Shown in pieces: positions 1 through 7,676 of a DNA stretch of 14,534 bases. The notes under the pieces were generated by a model that made no database searches, had not been told where the DNA came from, and saw nothing but the letters and a program-made list of their open reading frames with translations. Source of the DNA: Solirubrobacteraceae bacterium (GTDB lineage Bacteria > Actinomycetota > Thermoleophilia > Solirubrobacterales > Solirubrobacteraceae); assembly GCA_019683665.1 (NCBI GenBank), contig JADGIB010000059.1, positions 1-14,534 of the forward strand. The letters are read 5' to 3'. The position numbers were made by a program, and so were the translations under genes. Each line of letters begins with the position of its first letter. Within the stretch, counting starts at the first letter, position 1.

Positions 1-1
1 G

Positions 2-970
2 CTGCTGGCCGGCGCGCGGCGGATCGTCGTCGTGGCCTGCGGGACGAGCTACCACGCGGGGCTGATCGGCCGGTATGCGATCGAGGGGTGGGCGCGGGTG
101 CCGGTCGAGGTGGAGATCGCCTCCGAGTACCGCTACCGGGACCCGATCGTCGGCGCGGGCGACCTCGTGATCGGGATCACGCAGTCGGGGGAGACGGCCG
201 ACACGCTGGCGGCGATGCGCCTGGCGCGCGAGCGCGGCGCGACCGTCCTGGCCGTGACGAACGTCCGCGGGTCGCAGGCCACGCGCGATGCCGACGGCGT
301 GCTCTTCACCCGCGCGGGCCTGGAGATCGGGGTGGCGGCGACGAAGACGTTCACCTGCCAGGTCGCGGTCATGCTCCTGCTCGCGCTGCGCCTGGCCGAG
401 CTGCGCGGCACGCTCCCGGCCGAGCGGGTCGCCGAGCTCGTCGGCCAGGTCAAGCACCTGCCCTCGCAGGTCAGCGAGCTGATGGAGACGCTCGCGCCCG
501 AGGTCGACGCGCTGGCCGAGCGCTGGTGGCAGGCCGACTTCTTCCTGTTCCTCGGCCGACACAGCGGCCTGCCGGTCGCCCTCGAGGGCGCGCTGAAGCT
601 CAAGGAGATCAGCTACATCGCCACGGACGCCTACGCGGCCGGGGAGATGAAGCACGGGCCGATCGCGCTGCTGGACGAGATGACGCCGGTCGTGTGCGTG
701 GCGACGGACTCGCCCGTGCTCGACAAGGTCGTCTCGAACATGCAGGAGGTCCGCGCGCGCGGCGCGCACGTCATCGCGATCGCGACCGAGGGCAACGCGG
801 AGATCACCGGCCACGCCGAGTCGGTCCTCGCCGTCCCGCGCACCGACTGGATGCTGCAGCCGGTGCTGGCGGTCATCCCGCTGCAGCTGCTGGCCTACGG
901 GATCGCCCGCCGGCGCGGGCTGAACGTCGACCAGCCGCGCAACCTGGCCAAGACCGTCACCGTGGAGTAG
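2..970 (+). CDS. glmS: Glutamine--fructose-6-phosphate aminotransferase (isomerizing), C-terminal part (5'-partial)
   Basis: This is the isomerase half of GlmS, the cytoplasmic enzyme that makes glucosamine-6-phosphate from fructose-6-phosphate and glutamine, the first step toward UDP-GlcNAc for peptidoglycan. The reading frame is open from base 2, so the N-terminal glutaminase domain lies outside the window; 322 residues remain of a family of about 600. Two SIS domains are visible. The first carries ACGTSYHAG (fragment residues 12-20) and ITQSGETADT (59-68). The second carries ALEGALKLKEISYI (193-206) and AAGEMKHGP (212-220). The residues matching E. coli E488 and H504 are E202 and H218. The family C-terminus DQPRNLAKTVTVE is intact and includes the lysine equivalent to K603. 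An internal GTG at 32 is not the start, because the conserved frame continues upstream of it. acpS follows after 8 bases, so co-transcription is likely. Identification is secure. Confidence 0.97.
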   Translation: MLAGARRIVVVACGTSYHAGLIGRYAIEGWARVPVEVEIASEYRYRDPIVGAGDLVIGITQSGETADTLAAMRLARERGATVLAVTNVRGSQATRDADGVLFTRAGLEIGVAATKTFTCQVAVMLLLALRLAELRGTLPAERVAELVGQVKHLPSQVSELMETLAPEVDALAERWWQADFFLFLGRHSGLPVALEGALKLKEISYIATDAYAAGEMKHGPIALLDEMTPVVCVATDSPVLDKVVSNMQEVRARGAHVIAIATEGNAEITGHAESVLAVPRTDWMLQPVLAVIPLQLLAYGIARRRGLNVDQPRNLAKTVTVE

Positions 971-978
971 CGGGCGCG

Positions 979-1317
979 ATGGCGATCGGCCTCGACCTCC
1001 TCGAGATCGACCGCCTGGAGCGGGCGCTCGAGCGGCGCCCGCGGCTCGCCGAGCGGCTGTTCACCGAGGGCGAGCGCGCCTACGCCGCCGCCCGCAGCCG
1101 CCCGGCCCAGCACCTCGCCGCCCGCTTCTGCGCCAAGGAGGCGGTCGCGAAGGCGCTGCGGCTCGAGGCGTGGAGCTGGCAGGACATCGAGGTCGTCAGC
1201 GGCGACGACGGCCCCCGGGTCGTCCTCCACGGCCCGCTCGCCGGCCGCGCCCGGACGGTCGAGGTCTCGCTCACCCACTCGCGCGGCGTCGCCGGCGCGG
1301 TCGCCCTCGTGTCCTGA
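979..1317 (+). CDS. acpS: Holo-[acyl-carrier-protein] synthase
   Basis: AcpS transfers the 4'-phosphopantetheine arm of CoA to a serine of apo-ACP, activating it for fatty acid synthesis in the cytoplasm. The 112-residue product matches the small trimeric AcpS family in length and motifs: GLDLLEID at residues 4-11 (D6 matching the Mg2+-binding Asp), FTEGE at 28-32, RFCAKEAVAKAL at 49-60 (E54 the second metal ligand) and VSLTHSRG near the end. The ATG at 979 puts the GLDLLEI strand right at the N-terminus, as usual. A GGAG lies in the tail of glmS at 964-967, about 11 bases upstream. The gene sits 8 bases after glmS and 2 bases before nnr, so it is probably part of one operon. The pairing of acpS with nnr and alr is common in bacteria. 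No anomalies were seen. Confidence 0.95.
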   Translation: MAIGLDLLEIDRLERALERRPRLAERLFTEGERAYAAARSRPAQHLAARFCAKEAVAKALRLEAWSWQDIEVVSGDDGPRVVLHGPLAGRARTVEVSLTHSRGVAGAVALVS

Positions 1318-1319
1318 CC

Positions 1320-2822
1320 ATGGAGCCGCTCTACACCGCCCAGGAGATGCGCGACACCGATCGCTGGGCGATCGCGGAGCGCGGCATCCCGTCGCTGGAC
1401 CTCATGGAGCGCGCCGGGCGCGGGCTGGCCGACGTCGTGGCCCGCGCGATCCCCGACGGGCCGGTCGTCGTCGTCTGCGGCACCGGCAACAACGGCGGGG
1501 ACGGCTTCGTCGCCGCCCGCCTGCTGCACGAGGCCGGGCGCGAGGTGCGCGTCGTCCTCGCCGGCGACCGCGCGAAGGTGGCCGGGGACGCGGCCGAGAA
1601 CCTGCGCCGCCTGACCGTGGCCGTGCAGCCGTGGGACCCGGCCTGCCTGGACGGGGCCGCCGGCGCCGTCGACGCGCTGCTGGGCACGGGCTTCGCCGGC
1701 GAGGTCCGCGGCACGGTGGGGGAGGCGGTCCGGGCGCTCGCCGCGAGCGGCCTGCCCGTCGTGGCCGCCGACGTCCCCTCCGGCGTCGACGCGACGACCG
1801 GCGAGGTCGCCGGGCCCGCGGTCCGCGCCGTCGCCACCGCCACCTTCCACGGGGCGAAGCCCGGCCTGTGGGTCGCGCCCGGCAAGCGCCACGCCGGCGC
1901 CGTCCACGTCATCCCGATCGGCATCCCCGACGGCGGCCCGGCCGCGCCGAGCGCCGGCCTCATCGGCGAGGACGCGCTCGCCGGCGTGCCGCGCCGCGGG
2001 GCCGAGTCGACGAAGTTCTCCTCCGGCCACGTCCTCGTCTGCGGCGGCTCGCGCGGGCTGACCGGGGCGCCGTCGATGGCGGCCGAGGCGGCGATGCGCG
2101 CCGGCGCCGGCTACGTGAGCGTCGCCGTCCCCGCCTCGCTGAACGCGGTGTTCGAGGTGCGCCTGCTCGAGGTCATGTCGCTGCCGCTGCCCGACGCGGA
2201 CGGCGCGCTCACCGCCGACGGGGCCGACGCCGTGCTGGCCGAGGCGGGCCGGCGCGGCGGGGCGCTCGTCGTCGGCCCCGGGTTCGGGCGCGCCGAGCCC
2301 GCGCAGGCGCTCGCGCGGCGGCTGGCCGCCGAGGCGCCGGTGCCGCTCGTGCTCGACGCCGACGGGCTGAACGCGCACGCCGGGCGCCTGGACGCGCTCG
2401 CGTCGCGGCCGGCGCCGGCGGTCCTCACGCCGCACGCCGGCGAGCTCGGGCGGCTGCTCGAGGCCGAGTCGGCCGAGATCGGCCGCCGGCGGCTGTGGTT
2501 CGCCCGCGAGGCGGCGCGCCGCTCGGGGGCGGTCGTCGTCCTCAAGGGCGACGACACGCTCGTCGCCACCCCCGACGGGCGCGTCGGGGTCAGCCGCGGC
2601 GACGCCCCGGCGCTGGCGACCGCCGGCACCGGCGACGTGCTCTCCGGGGTCGTGGCGGCGATGCTCGCCCGCGGCCTGGACCCGTTCGCGGCCGCGTGCG
2701 CGGGCGTCGAGCTGCACCGCCGCGCCGGCCGGCTGGCCGCGGTGCGGGTCGGCGCCGCCGACGGCGTCGTCGCCTCCGACGTCATCGCGGCGCTGCCGCG
2801 CGCCTGGACGGCCGGCGCCTGA
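1320..2822 (+). CDS. nnr: Bifunctional NAD(P)HX epimerase / ADP-dependent NAD(P)HX dehydratase
   Basis: This 500-residue protein repairs hydrated NADH and NADPH. The N-terminal YjeF_N domain (about 1-205) epimerises R- and S-NAD(P)HX. The C-terminal ribokinase-like domain (about 215-495) dehydrates the S form using ADP. Visible motifs in the first domain are CGTGNNGGDGF (53-63), VDALLGTGF (117-125) and DVPSGVDATTG (151-161). In the second they are KFSSGHVLVCGGS (232-244), VVGPGFGR (317-324), LDADGLNA (345-352), LTPHAGE (369-375), VVLKGDDTLV (406-415) and the nucleotide and catalytic loop TAGTGDVLSG (434-443). Length and domain order match the bacterial fusion form. The ATG at 1320 lies 2 bases after the acpS stop. 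The last 41 bases overlap the 3' end of the DUF1275 gene on the opposite strand. The symbol yjeF/nnr is well supported by these motifs. Confidence 0.96.
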   Translation: MEPLYTAQEMRDTDRWAIAERGIPSLDLMERAGRGLADVVARAIPDGPVVVVCGTGNNGGDGFVAARLLHEAGREVRVVLAGDRAKVAGDAAENLRRLTVAVQPWDPACLDGAAGAVDALLGTGFAGEVRGTVGEAVRALAASGLPVVAADVPSGVDATTGEVAGPAVRAVATATFHGAKPGLWVAPGKRHAGAVHVIPIGIPDGGPAAPSAGLIGEDALAGVPRRGAESTKFSSGHVLVCGGSRGLTGAPSMAAEAAMRAGAGYVSVAVPASLNAVFEVRLLEVMSLPLPDADGALTADGADAVLAEAGRRGGALVVGPGFGRAEPAQALARRLAAEAPVPLVLDADGLNAHAGRLDALASRPAPAVLTPHAGELGRLLEAESAEIGRRRLWFAREAARRSGAVVVLKGDDTLVATPDGRVGVSRGDAPALATAGTGDVLSGVVAAMLARGLDPFAAACAGVELHRRAGRLAAVRVGAADGVVASDVIAALPRAWTAGA

Positions 2823-3444
2823 GCCGGCCGGGCCACGGGGCGACGGCGACGGCCACGACCGCGGCGCCGACGACGAGGCCGGTCGCCTCGCTGAGGTCGC
2901 GGCTCAGCCACGCCCCCGCGAACGCCCCGGCGACGTAGAGGAGGACCGACGCCGCCGGCGTCGCCTCGGCGCGGCCCCGCGTCACGAGGCCGGTCGCGAC
3001 CCGGGTGAACGAGCCGGTGATGAACGTCGTCGTCACGCCCGGGACGGCGACGTGGAGGGCGGCCGCGCTCTGCATGCCCATCGCGGCCGCGGTCAGGCCG
3101 ATGAGCCCGATCGCGCCCAGCGGCGCCCACAGCGCGGCGGTGGCGGCGAGCAGGACCGCCTCGGCGACGAGGACGCCGGTCACGCGCCCGCTCCAGCCGC
3201 GGCCGCCCCCGCGCAGCGCGAGCGCGGCCAGGGCGACGCCGACGCAGAACCCGCCGATCGCGGTGCCGCAGCGCCCGAAGGCCGCCCACTCGCCGCGGCC
3301 GAGCGCGATGCCGATCAGGACCGTGTTGCCGGTCTGGTTGGCGGTGAAGACCTCCTGCAGCCCGAGGAACGACGCGGCGTCGACGCAGCCGGCGGCGCCG
3401 GCGAGGAGGACGAGCCGGGGGTGGATGTAGCCTTCGTGGCCCAT
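2782..3444 (-). CDS. DUF1275 (YoaK-like) integral membrane protein
   Basis: A hydrophobic protein of about 220 residues with roughly six membrane segments. It carries signatures I associate with the DUF1275/YoaK family: AAGCVDAASFLGL near the N-terminus, then FTANQTGNTVLIG, and in the second half AAAMGMQSAAALHVAVPG followed by TTTFITGSFTRV. The biochemical function of the family is not established; a transport role is only a guess. I chose the ATG at 3444 because the family starts close to its first membrane segment. An in-frame ATG at 3462 would add six residues and overlap the CBS gene by 20 bases. Neither start has a clear Shine-Dalgarno. The C-terminus is an Arg-rich tail that overlaps the end of nnr by 41 bases, tail to tail. 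The gene is alone on its strand here and interrupts an otherwise collinear housekeeping series, so it may be a later insertion. Confidence 0.88.
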   Translation of the reverse strand: MGHEGYIHPRLVLLAGAAGCVDAASFLGLQEVFTANQTGNTVLIGIALGRGEWAAFGRCGTAIGGFCVGVALAALALRGGGRGWSGRVTGVLVAEAVLLAATAALWAPLGAIGLIGLTAAAMGMQSAAALHVAVPGVTTTFITGSFTRVATGLVTRGRAEATPAASVLLYVAGAFAGAWLSRDLSEATGLVVGAAVVAVAVAPWPGRLRRRPSRRAAAPR

Positions 3445-3898
3445 GAAGGTGCGCGAGATCATGGAGGTCGACGTCCCGACTGTCGACCCCGATGCCTCGG
3501 TCGAGGACGCGATCCGCCTGCTGCGCGATCACGACCTCCCCGGGGTGCCCGTCGTCAACCAGGGCGGGCGCTGTGTCGGGATCATCACGGAGGACGACCT
3601 CGTCATCCCCGACGAGAACGGGGACCTCCACCTCCCGCACTACATCCAGCTCTTCGGCGGGATCGTCTACCTCGAGCCGCTGCGCCACTTCGAGGAGCGG
3701 CTGCGCAAGGCGTTCGCCTCGACGGTCGCCGACATGATGACCCCCGACCCGGTGACGGTCGAGCCGGACGCCGAGGTCGAGGAGGCGGCGGCGCTCATCG
3801 CCAAGCACAAGCACAACCGCCTGCCGGTCGTCGAGCACGGACGGTTCGTCGGCGTCGTGACGCGCCTCGACGTCCTGCAGGCCCTCCACGGGGAGTGA
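3443..3898 (+). CDS. Two-CBS-domain protein
   Basis: This 151-residue protein is made of a tandem CBS pair, a module that usually binds adenosine nucleotides or SAM and regulates a partner. CBS1 spans about residues 1-55 (KVREIMEVDVPTVDPDASV, then GVPVVNQGGRCVGIITEDDL). CBS2 spans about 95-150 (VADMMTPDPVTVEPDAEV, then NRLPVVEHGRFVGVVTRLDV). The linker between them (about 58-92, containing HLPHYIQLFGG) is longer than in a minimal pair. No enzymatic domain is attached, so the partner is unknown. The ATG at 3443 is preferred because KVREIM is the normal first strand of a CBS domain. An ATG at 3461 preceded by AAGG would cut into that strand. The start codon overlaps the probable start of the divergent membrane gene by two bases. 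alr follows after 9 bases, so the two are probably co-transcribed. What it regulates cannot be read from the sequence. Confidence 0.9.
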   Translation: MKVREIMEVDVPTVDPDASVEDAIRLLRDHDLPGVPVVNQGGRCVGIITEDDLVIPDENGDLHLPHYIQLFGGIVYLEPLRHFEERLRKAFASTVADMMTPDPVTVEPDAEVEEAAALIAKHKHNRLPVVEHGRFVGVVTRLDVLQALHGE

Positions 3899-3907
3899 TC
3901 CGCCGGC

Positions 3908-4999
3908 GTGCCGCGAGCTGAGGCGCGAGTCGATCTCGCCGCCGTGCAGGCCAACGTCGCGCGCCTGCGCGCGCACCTCGGCCCGTCCACGGCCCTGTGC
4001 GCCGTCGTGAAGGCCGACGGCTACGGCCACGGCGCGGTGCCGTGCGCCCGCGCCGCGCTGGCCGGCGGCGCCGCCCGGGTGGCGGTGGTGACCGGCACCG
4101 AGGCCCAGCGGCTGCGCGAGGGCGGCATCGAGGCGCCGATCATCGCCTTCGGCGCCCTCGACGACGAGGAGCTGGACCGCGCGCTCGACGCCGGCGCCGA
4201 GATCGCCGCCTGGAGCACCCGCTTCCTGCGCCGCCTGGGCGACCGCGACGCCCGCGTCCACGTCAAGCTCGACACCGGCATGGGCCGGCTCGGCACGCGC
4301 GACCCGCGCCGGGCCGACGAGGTCGTCGAGGCGCTCGGCGAGCGGGCGGTCGGCCTGTGGACCCACTTCGCGACCGCCGACGAGCGCGGCGACCGCTTCT
4401 TCGGCGAGCAGCTCGAGCGCTTCCGCGCCTGGGCGCTGCCGCACAAGGAGCGCCGCCCCGAGCTGATCCTCCACGCCGCCAACAGCGCCGCGACGCTGCG
4501 CGAGCCGGCCAGCCACTTCGACATGGTCCGCTGCGGGATCGCGATCTACGGTCTCGACCCGTTCGGCGAGGACCCGGCCGGGCACGGCCTGCGCCCGGCG
4601 CTGACGCTGCGCTCCTACGTCGCGACGGTCAAGCGCTGCGAGCCGGGGCAGAGCGCCGGCTACGGGCGGACGTTCGTCGCCGACGAGCCGACGCGCCTGG
4701 CGACGCTGCCGATCGGCTACGGCGACGGCTGGCGGCGGGCGCTGTCGAACAACAGCGACGTCGTGATCCGCGGGCGCCGCTACCCGGTCGCCGGGACGAT
4801 CTCGATGGACAACCTCACCGTCGACGTCGGCCTGGACTCCGACGTGGAGCCGGGCGACGAGGCGACGCTCATCGGCGACGGCATCCTCGCCGAGGAGGTC
4901 GCGCGGCGGATCGGCACGATCAACTACGAGATCACCTGCGGCCTGCTGCCGCGCACCCGGCGCGCCTACGTCCGCGACGGGGAGCCGGCGCGGGAATGA
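3908..4999 (+). CDS. alr: Alanine racemase
   Basis: A PLP-dependent cytoplasmic racemase that makes D-alanine for peptidoglycan. The 363 residues match family length. The N-terminal barrel carries AVVKADGYGHG, with K35 as the PLP-binding lysine. KLDTGMGRLG holds the Arg (R127) that usually contacts the phenolic oxygen of PLP. HAANSAA and VRCGIAIYGLDP form the cofactor-binding part. The C-terminal beta domain carries SAGYGRTF, with Y252 as the second catalytic base, then LPIGYGDGW and AGTISMDN. The start is GTG at 3908. It puts the usual R-x-x-x-x-DL start (ARVDLAAVQANV) at residues 6-17, and no ATG fits. The gene lies 9 bases after the CBS gene and its TGA overlaps the ATG of the next gene (ATGA), which suggests translational coupling to the tRNA nucleotidyltransferase. 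No missing residues were noticed. Confidence 0.96.
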   Translation: MPRAEARVDLAAVQANVARLRAHLGPSTALCAVVKADGYGHGAVPCARAALAGGAARVAVVTGTEAQRLREGGIEAPIIAFGALDDEELDRALDAGAEIAAWSTRFLRRLGDRDARVHVKLDTGMGRLGTRDPRRADEVVEALGERAVGLWTHFATADERGDRFFGEQLERFRAWALPHKERRPELILHAANSAATLREPASHFDMVRCGIAIYGLDPFGEDPAGHGLRPALTLRSYVATVKRCEPGQSAGYGRTFVADEPTRLATLPIGYGDGWRRALSNNSDVVIRGRRYPVAGTISMDNLTVDVGLDSDVEPGDEATLIGDGILAEEVARRIGTINYEITCGLLPRTRRAYVRDGEPARE

Positions 5000-6441
5000 G
5001 CGGCCCGGTCGAGCTGGCCGCCGCGGCGCTGGCGGACCGGCCGGCGTGGGTCGTCGGCGGCGCGGTGCGCGACCGGCTCCTCGGCCGCGAGGTGCTCGAC
5101 CTCGACGTCGTCGTCGACGGCGAGCCGAAGGCGGCCGCGGCCGCGCTCGCCCGCGCGGCCGGGCCGGGCGCGGCCCGCTTCGAGCTGTCGGGGCCGTTCC
5201 GGACCTGGCGGGTCGTCGGGCCCGGCCACGCCTGGCAGATCGACGTGAGCCCGCTGCGCGGCGGCTCGCTGGAGGCCGACCTCGCGCTGCGCGACCTGAC
5301 GATCAACGCGATGGCCGAGCCGGTCGGCGGCGGCGAGCTGGCCGACCCGTTCGGCGGCCGCGCCGACCTCGAGGCGCGCCGCGCCCGGGCGGTCGGGCCG
5401 CGGTCGTTCGCCGACGACCCGCTGCGGGCCCTGCGCGTCGCCCGGTTCGCGTGCGAGCTCGAGCTCGAGGTCGAGGCGGACACGGCGCGGCTGGCCCGCG
5501 CCCACGCGCCCGAGCTGGCGGCCGTCGCCGGGGAGCGGGTCTTCGCCGAGTTCAAGCGGATCGTGGCGGCGCCGCGGATCCGGGCCGGGCTGGCGCTCAT
5601 GGAGGAGCTCGGGCTCATGGAGCACGTGCTGCCGGAGCTGAGCGCGATGCGCGGCGTCGAGCAGAACCGCTACCACCACGCCGACGTCCACGACCACACG
5701 CTCGAGGTCCTCGACGAGACGCTGCGCCTCCAGGCCGACCCGGCGGCCGTCTTCGACGAGATCCACGCGGCCCGGCTGCGGGCCCTCCTCGCCGAGCCGC
5801 TGGCCGACGGGCTGACCCGCGGCGACGCGCTGCGCCTCGGCGCGCTCCTGCACGACGCGGCCAAGCCGCAGACGCGGGCGATCGGCGACGACGGCGAGGT
5901 GCTCGGCTTCCCGCGCCACGACGTCGAGGGGGCCGCGCTCGTCCGCCGCCGGCTGACCGCGCTGCGCGCGAGCGACGCGCTGCGCACGCACGTCGCCGCG
6001 CTCACCCGCCACCACCTGCGCCTCGGCTTCCTCACCCACGAGCGCGACGAGCGCGGGGCGCTCCCGCGGCGCGCGGTCTACCGCTACCTGACGACGACCG
6101 AGCCGGTCGAGGTCGACGTGACGCTGCTGTCGGTCGCCGACCGCCTCGCGACCCGCGGGCGCAAGGCCGACGAGGCGATCGCCCGCCACCTGTCGCTCGC
6201 GCGCGACATCGTCGGCGACGCGCTGCGCTGGCGGGCGGGGGAGACGCGCCCGCCGGTCCTGGTCCGCGGCGACGAGCTCGCCCGCGAGCTGGGGATCGAG
6301 CCCGGGCCGCTGCTCGGCCGCCTGCTCGCCGAGCTGGCCGAGGCGACGTTCGCGGGGGAGGTCGCCACGCGCGACGAGGCGATCGCCGCCGCCCGCGCGC
6401 ACCTGGCCGAGACGCGGTCCGAGGCCGAGACCGGGGCCTGA
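4996..6441 (+). CDS. tRNA nucleotidyltransferase / poly(A) polymerase family protein with HD domain
   Basis: This 481-residue class II nucleotidyltransferase probably builds or repairs the 3' CCA end of tRNA. The N-terminal head has VVGGAVRDRLLGR (19-31), then DLD (35-37) with the two metal-binding aspartates, RDLTINAMA (99-107) and DDPLRALRVARFA (140-152). The last matches the family EDPxRxLRAxRF motif with Asp in place of Glu. The neck and body follow. An HD phosphohydrolase domain spans about 220-350, with YHHADVHDHT (226-235), LLHDAAKP (284-291, H286-D287) and RHHLRLGF (338-345). CCA-adding enzymes, A-adding enzymes and bacterial poly(A) polymerases share these motifs, so I give no gene symbol; full CCA addition is the likeliest role. 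The frame stays open far upstream but there it is antiparallel noise inside alr. The ATG at 4996 overlaps the alr stop by four bases and gives the correct N-terminus. Transcription probably ends at the hairpin 8 bases after the stop. Confidence 0.9.
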   Translation: MSGPVELAAAALADRPAWVVGGAVRDRLLGREVLDLDVVVDGEPKAAAAALARAAGPGAARFELSGPFRTWRVVGPGHAWQIDVSPLRGGSLEADLALRDLTINAMAEPVGGGELADPFGGRADLEARRARAVGPRSFADDPLRALRVARFACELELEVEADTARLARAHAPELAAVAGERVFAEFKRIVAAPRIRAGLALMEELGLMEHVLPELSAMRGVEQNRYHHADVHDHTLEVLDETLRLQADPAAVFDEIHAARLRALLAEPLADGLTRGDALRLGALLHDAAKPQTRAIGDDGEVLGFPRHDVEGAALVRRRLTALRASDALRTHVAALTRHHLRLGFLTHERDERGALPRRAVYRYLTTTEPVEVDVTLLSVADRLATRGRKADEAIARHLSLARDIVGDALRWRAGETRPPVLVRGDELARELGIEPGPLLGRLLAELAEATFAGEVATRDEAIAAARAHLAETRSEAETGA

Positions 6442-6448
6442 GCCGCCG

Positions 6449-6479
6449 GATCCTCACCCTCGACCTGAGGGTGAGGATC
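6449..6479. terminator. Perfect 13-bp hairpin between convergent genes (probable bidirectional terminator)
   Basis: GATCCTCACCCTC (6449-6461) is followed by the 5-base loop GACCT and the exact reverse complement GAGGGTGAGGATC (6467-6479). It lies between the stop of the tRNA nucleotidyltransferase gene (6441) and the stop of the convergent peptidase gene, and its right arm covers two bases of that stop codon. No T tract follows on either strand, which is common for terminators of high-GC actinobacteria. It is less GC-rich than its surroundings, so the symmetry is unlikely to be a by-product of base composition. Confidence 0.7.
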
Positions 6480-7668
6480 AGCCGTCGCGGGCCAGGATCC
6501 GGGCGGTCCGCTCGACGACCTTGGCGGCGTCGACGACGGTCTCGTAGACGACGTTGTCGGCGTGGTCGGTCGGCCAGTGGTAGTTGGACGGCTCCTTGCG
6601 GTGGTTGACCGAGCCCATGAGCGCGGTGCGGTAGCCGTCGCGGACGCCGATGAGGGCGTCGGAGCCGAACGAGAACTTCAGGCCGCGGCGGATCTCGACG
6701 CCGACCTCGCGCGCGGCCCGCTCGACGGTGTCCTTCAGCCCCGGGTCGTAGCGGTAGGGGCGCAGCATCCCCTCGCGCTCGGGCAGCGTCAGGTGCGGCG
6801 AGCCGACCGTGTCGACGACGAGCACGTCGGTCGTCTCGCGCGGCAGCCGCGGCCACCAGTCGCGGGCGAAGCCCTGCATGCCCTCCTCGAAGGCCTCCTC
6901 GCCGCCGGTCGACACGAGCAGGACGCGCAGCCCGTCGACCGGCTCCTCGCGCAGCCGGCGGGCGAGCGCGAGGACGACGGCGACGCCGGAGAGGTTGTCG
7001 TTGGCGCCCGGGACGACGCCGCGCAGCCCGATGTCGGCGAACGCGGCCGCGCAGGCGAGCGACAGCGCCGTCCCCGCCCGCCGCAGCCGCCGGCGGCCGC
7101 TCGCCGCGCCCGCCGCCACGAGCAGCGGCCCGCCGAAGACGAGCCACATGAGCGGCGGCGACGTGTCGAGCTTCTGGAACACCCACGGGGCGGCCGCGTC
7201 GATCGCGTCGGGCAGGCGCGGGTCGAAGATCGCGCCGGCGTGGGCGGCGTCGTGGTGGGCGACGACGACGAGCGTGCGCGCCGCGGAGCGGTCGCCGGCC
7301 TCGGCGACGACGTTCCACGTCCGCCGCCGGCGCCCGGCCAGCCGCCGCGTCCAGTGGCGCCAGATGACGAGGTCGTCCCAGATCGCCGCCGCCGACGCCC
7401 CGGCGGCCAGGGCGGCCAGCGCCCGCCGGCGGCGCCCGCCGCGGCCCGCCGCCAGCCCGGCCGCGCCCGCGACCGCGCACGCGACCCCGAGCGGCCACCA
7501 GTAGCCGCCGTGGGCGGGGTGGCCGTCGACCGACGGCTCGAGCCCCTCCTCGCGCAGGCGGGCGGCGATCCACTCGGCCGCCTCCCGCTCGCCCTCGGAC
7601 GCGGACCCGCGCTCGATCGACGCCAGGTGGCGGATCGCGCTCTCGATGAGCTCGCGGTCGGGCTCCAT
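6478..7668 (-). CDS. M28-family metallopeptidase with membrane segments
   Basis: A 396-residue protein that I read as a di-zinc aminopeptidase-type M28 hydrolase. The metal-ligand series is complete: VVVAHHDAAH (H138, D140), GANDNLSG (D224), STGGEEAF (E257-E258), VVDTVG (D286) and HWPTDHADN (H364). Unlike soluble members it has hydrophobic, probably membrane-spanning stretches: about 56-75 and 83-102 before the first ligand, and 171-190 plus 198-217 between the first and second ligands, each flanked by Arg clusters. This suggests a membrane-embedded peptidase; on which side the active site faces cannot be told. The substrate is unknown. The ATG at 7668 has no Shine-Dalgarno. A TAGGGT hexamer ends 8 bases upstream, which fits a leaderless transcript. 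The gene is convergent with the tRNA nucleotidyltransferase gene and divergent from the enoyl-CoA hydratase relic. Confidence 0.85.
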   Translation of the reverse strand: MEPDRELIESAIRHLASIERGSASEGEREAAEWIAARLREEGLEPSVDGHPAHGGYWWPLGVACAVAGAAGLAAGRGGRRRRALAALAAGASAAAIWDDLVIWRHWTRRLAGRRRRTWNVVAEAGDRSAARTLVVVAHHDAAHAGAIFDPRLPDAIDAAAPWVFQKLDTSPPLMWLVFGGPLLVAAGAASGRRRLRRAGTALSLACAAAFADIGLRGVVPGANDNLSGVAVVLALARRLREEPVDGLRVLLVSTGGEEAFEEGMQGFARDWWPRLPRETTDVLVVDTVGSPHLTLPEREGMLRPYRYDPGLKDTVERAAREVGVEIRRGLKFSFGSDALIGVRDGYRTALMGSVNHRKEPSNYHWPTDHADNVVYETVVDAAKVVERTARILARDG

Positions 7669-7676
7669 GCGCGCGC

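Noticed and set aside
1080..2717. A 545-codon open frame on the - strand across acpS and nnr
   Set aside because: It is antisense to two well-recognised genes and is Arg/Gly/Ala/Asp-rich with no domain; GC-rich codons leave few stops in the complementary frame.
2111..4585. An 824-codon open frame on the - strand
   Set aside because: It crosses the ends of nnr, DUF1275, CBS and alr in a frame that belongs to none of them; composition is that of a shadow frame.
3997..4995. Upstream extension of the tRNA nucleotidyltransferase frame through alr
   Set aside because: The extension is Arg-rich with no domain and overlaps the recognised alr; the family N-terminus begins just after the ATG at 4996.
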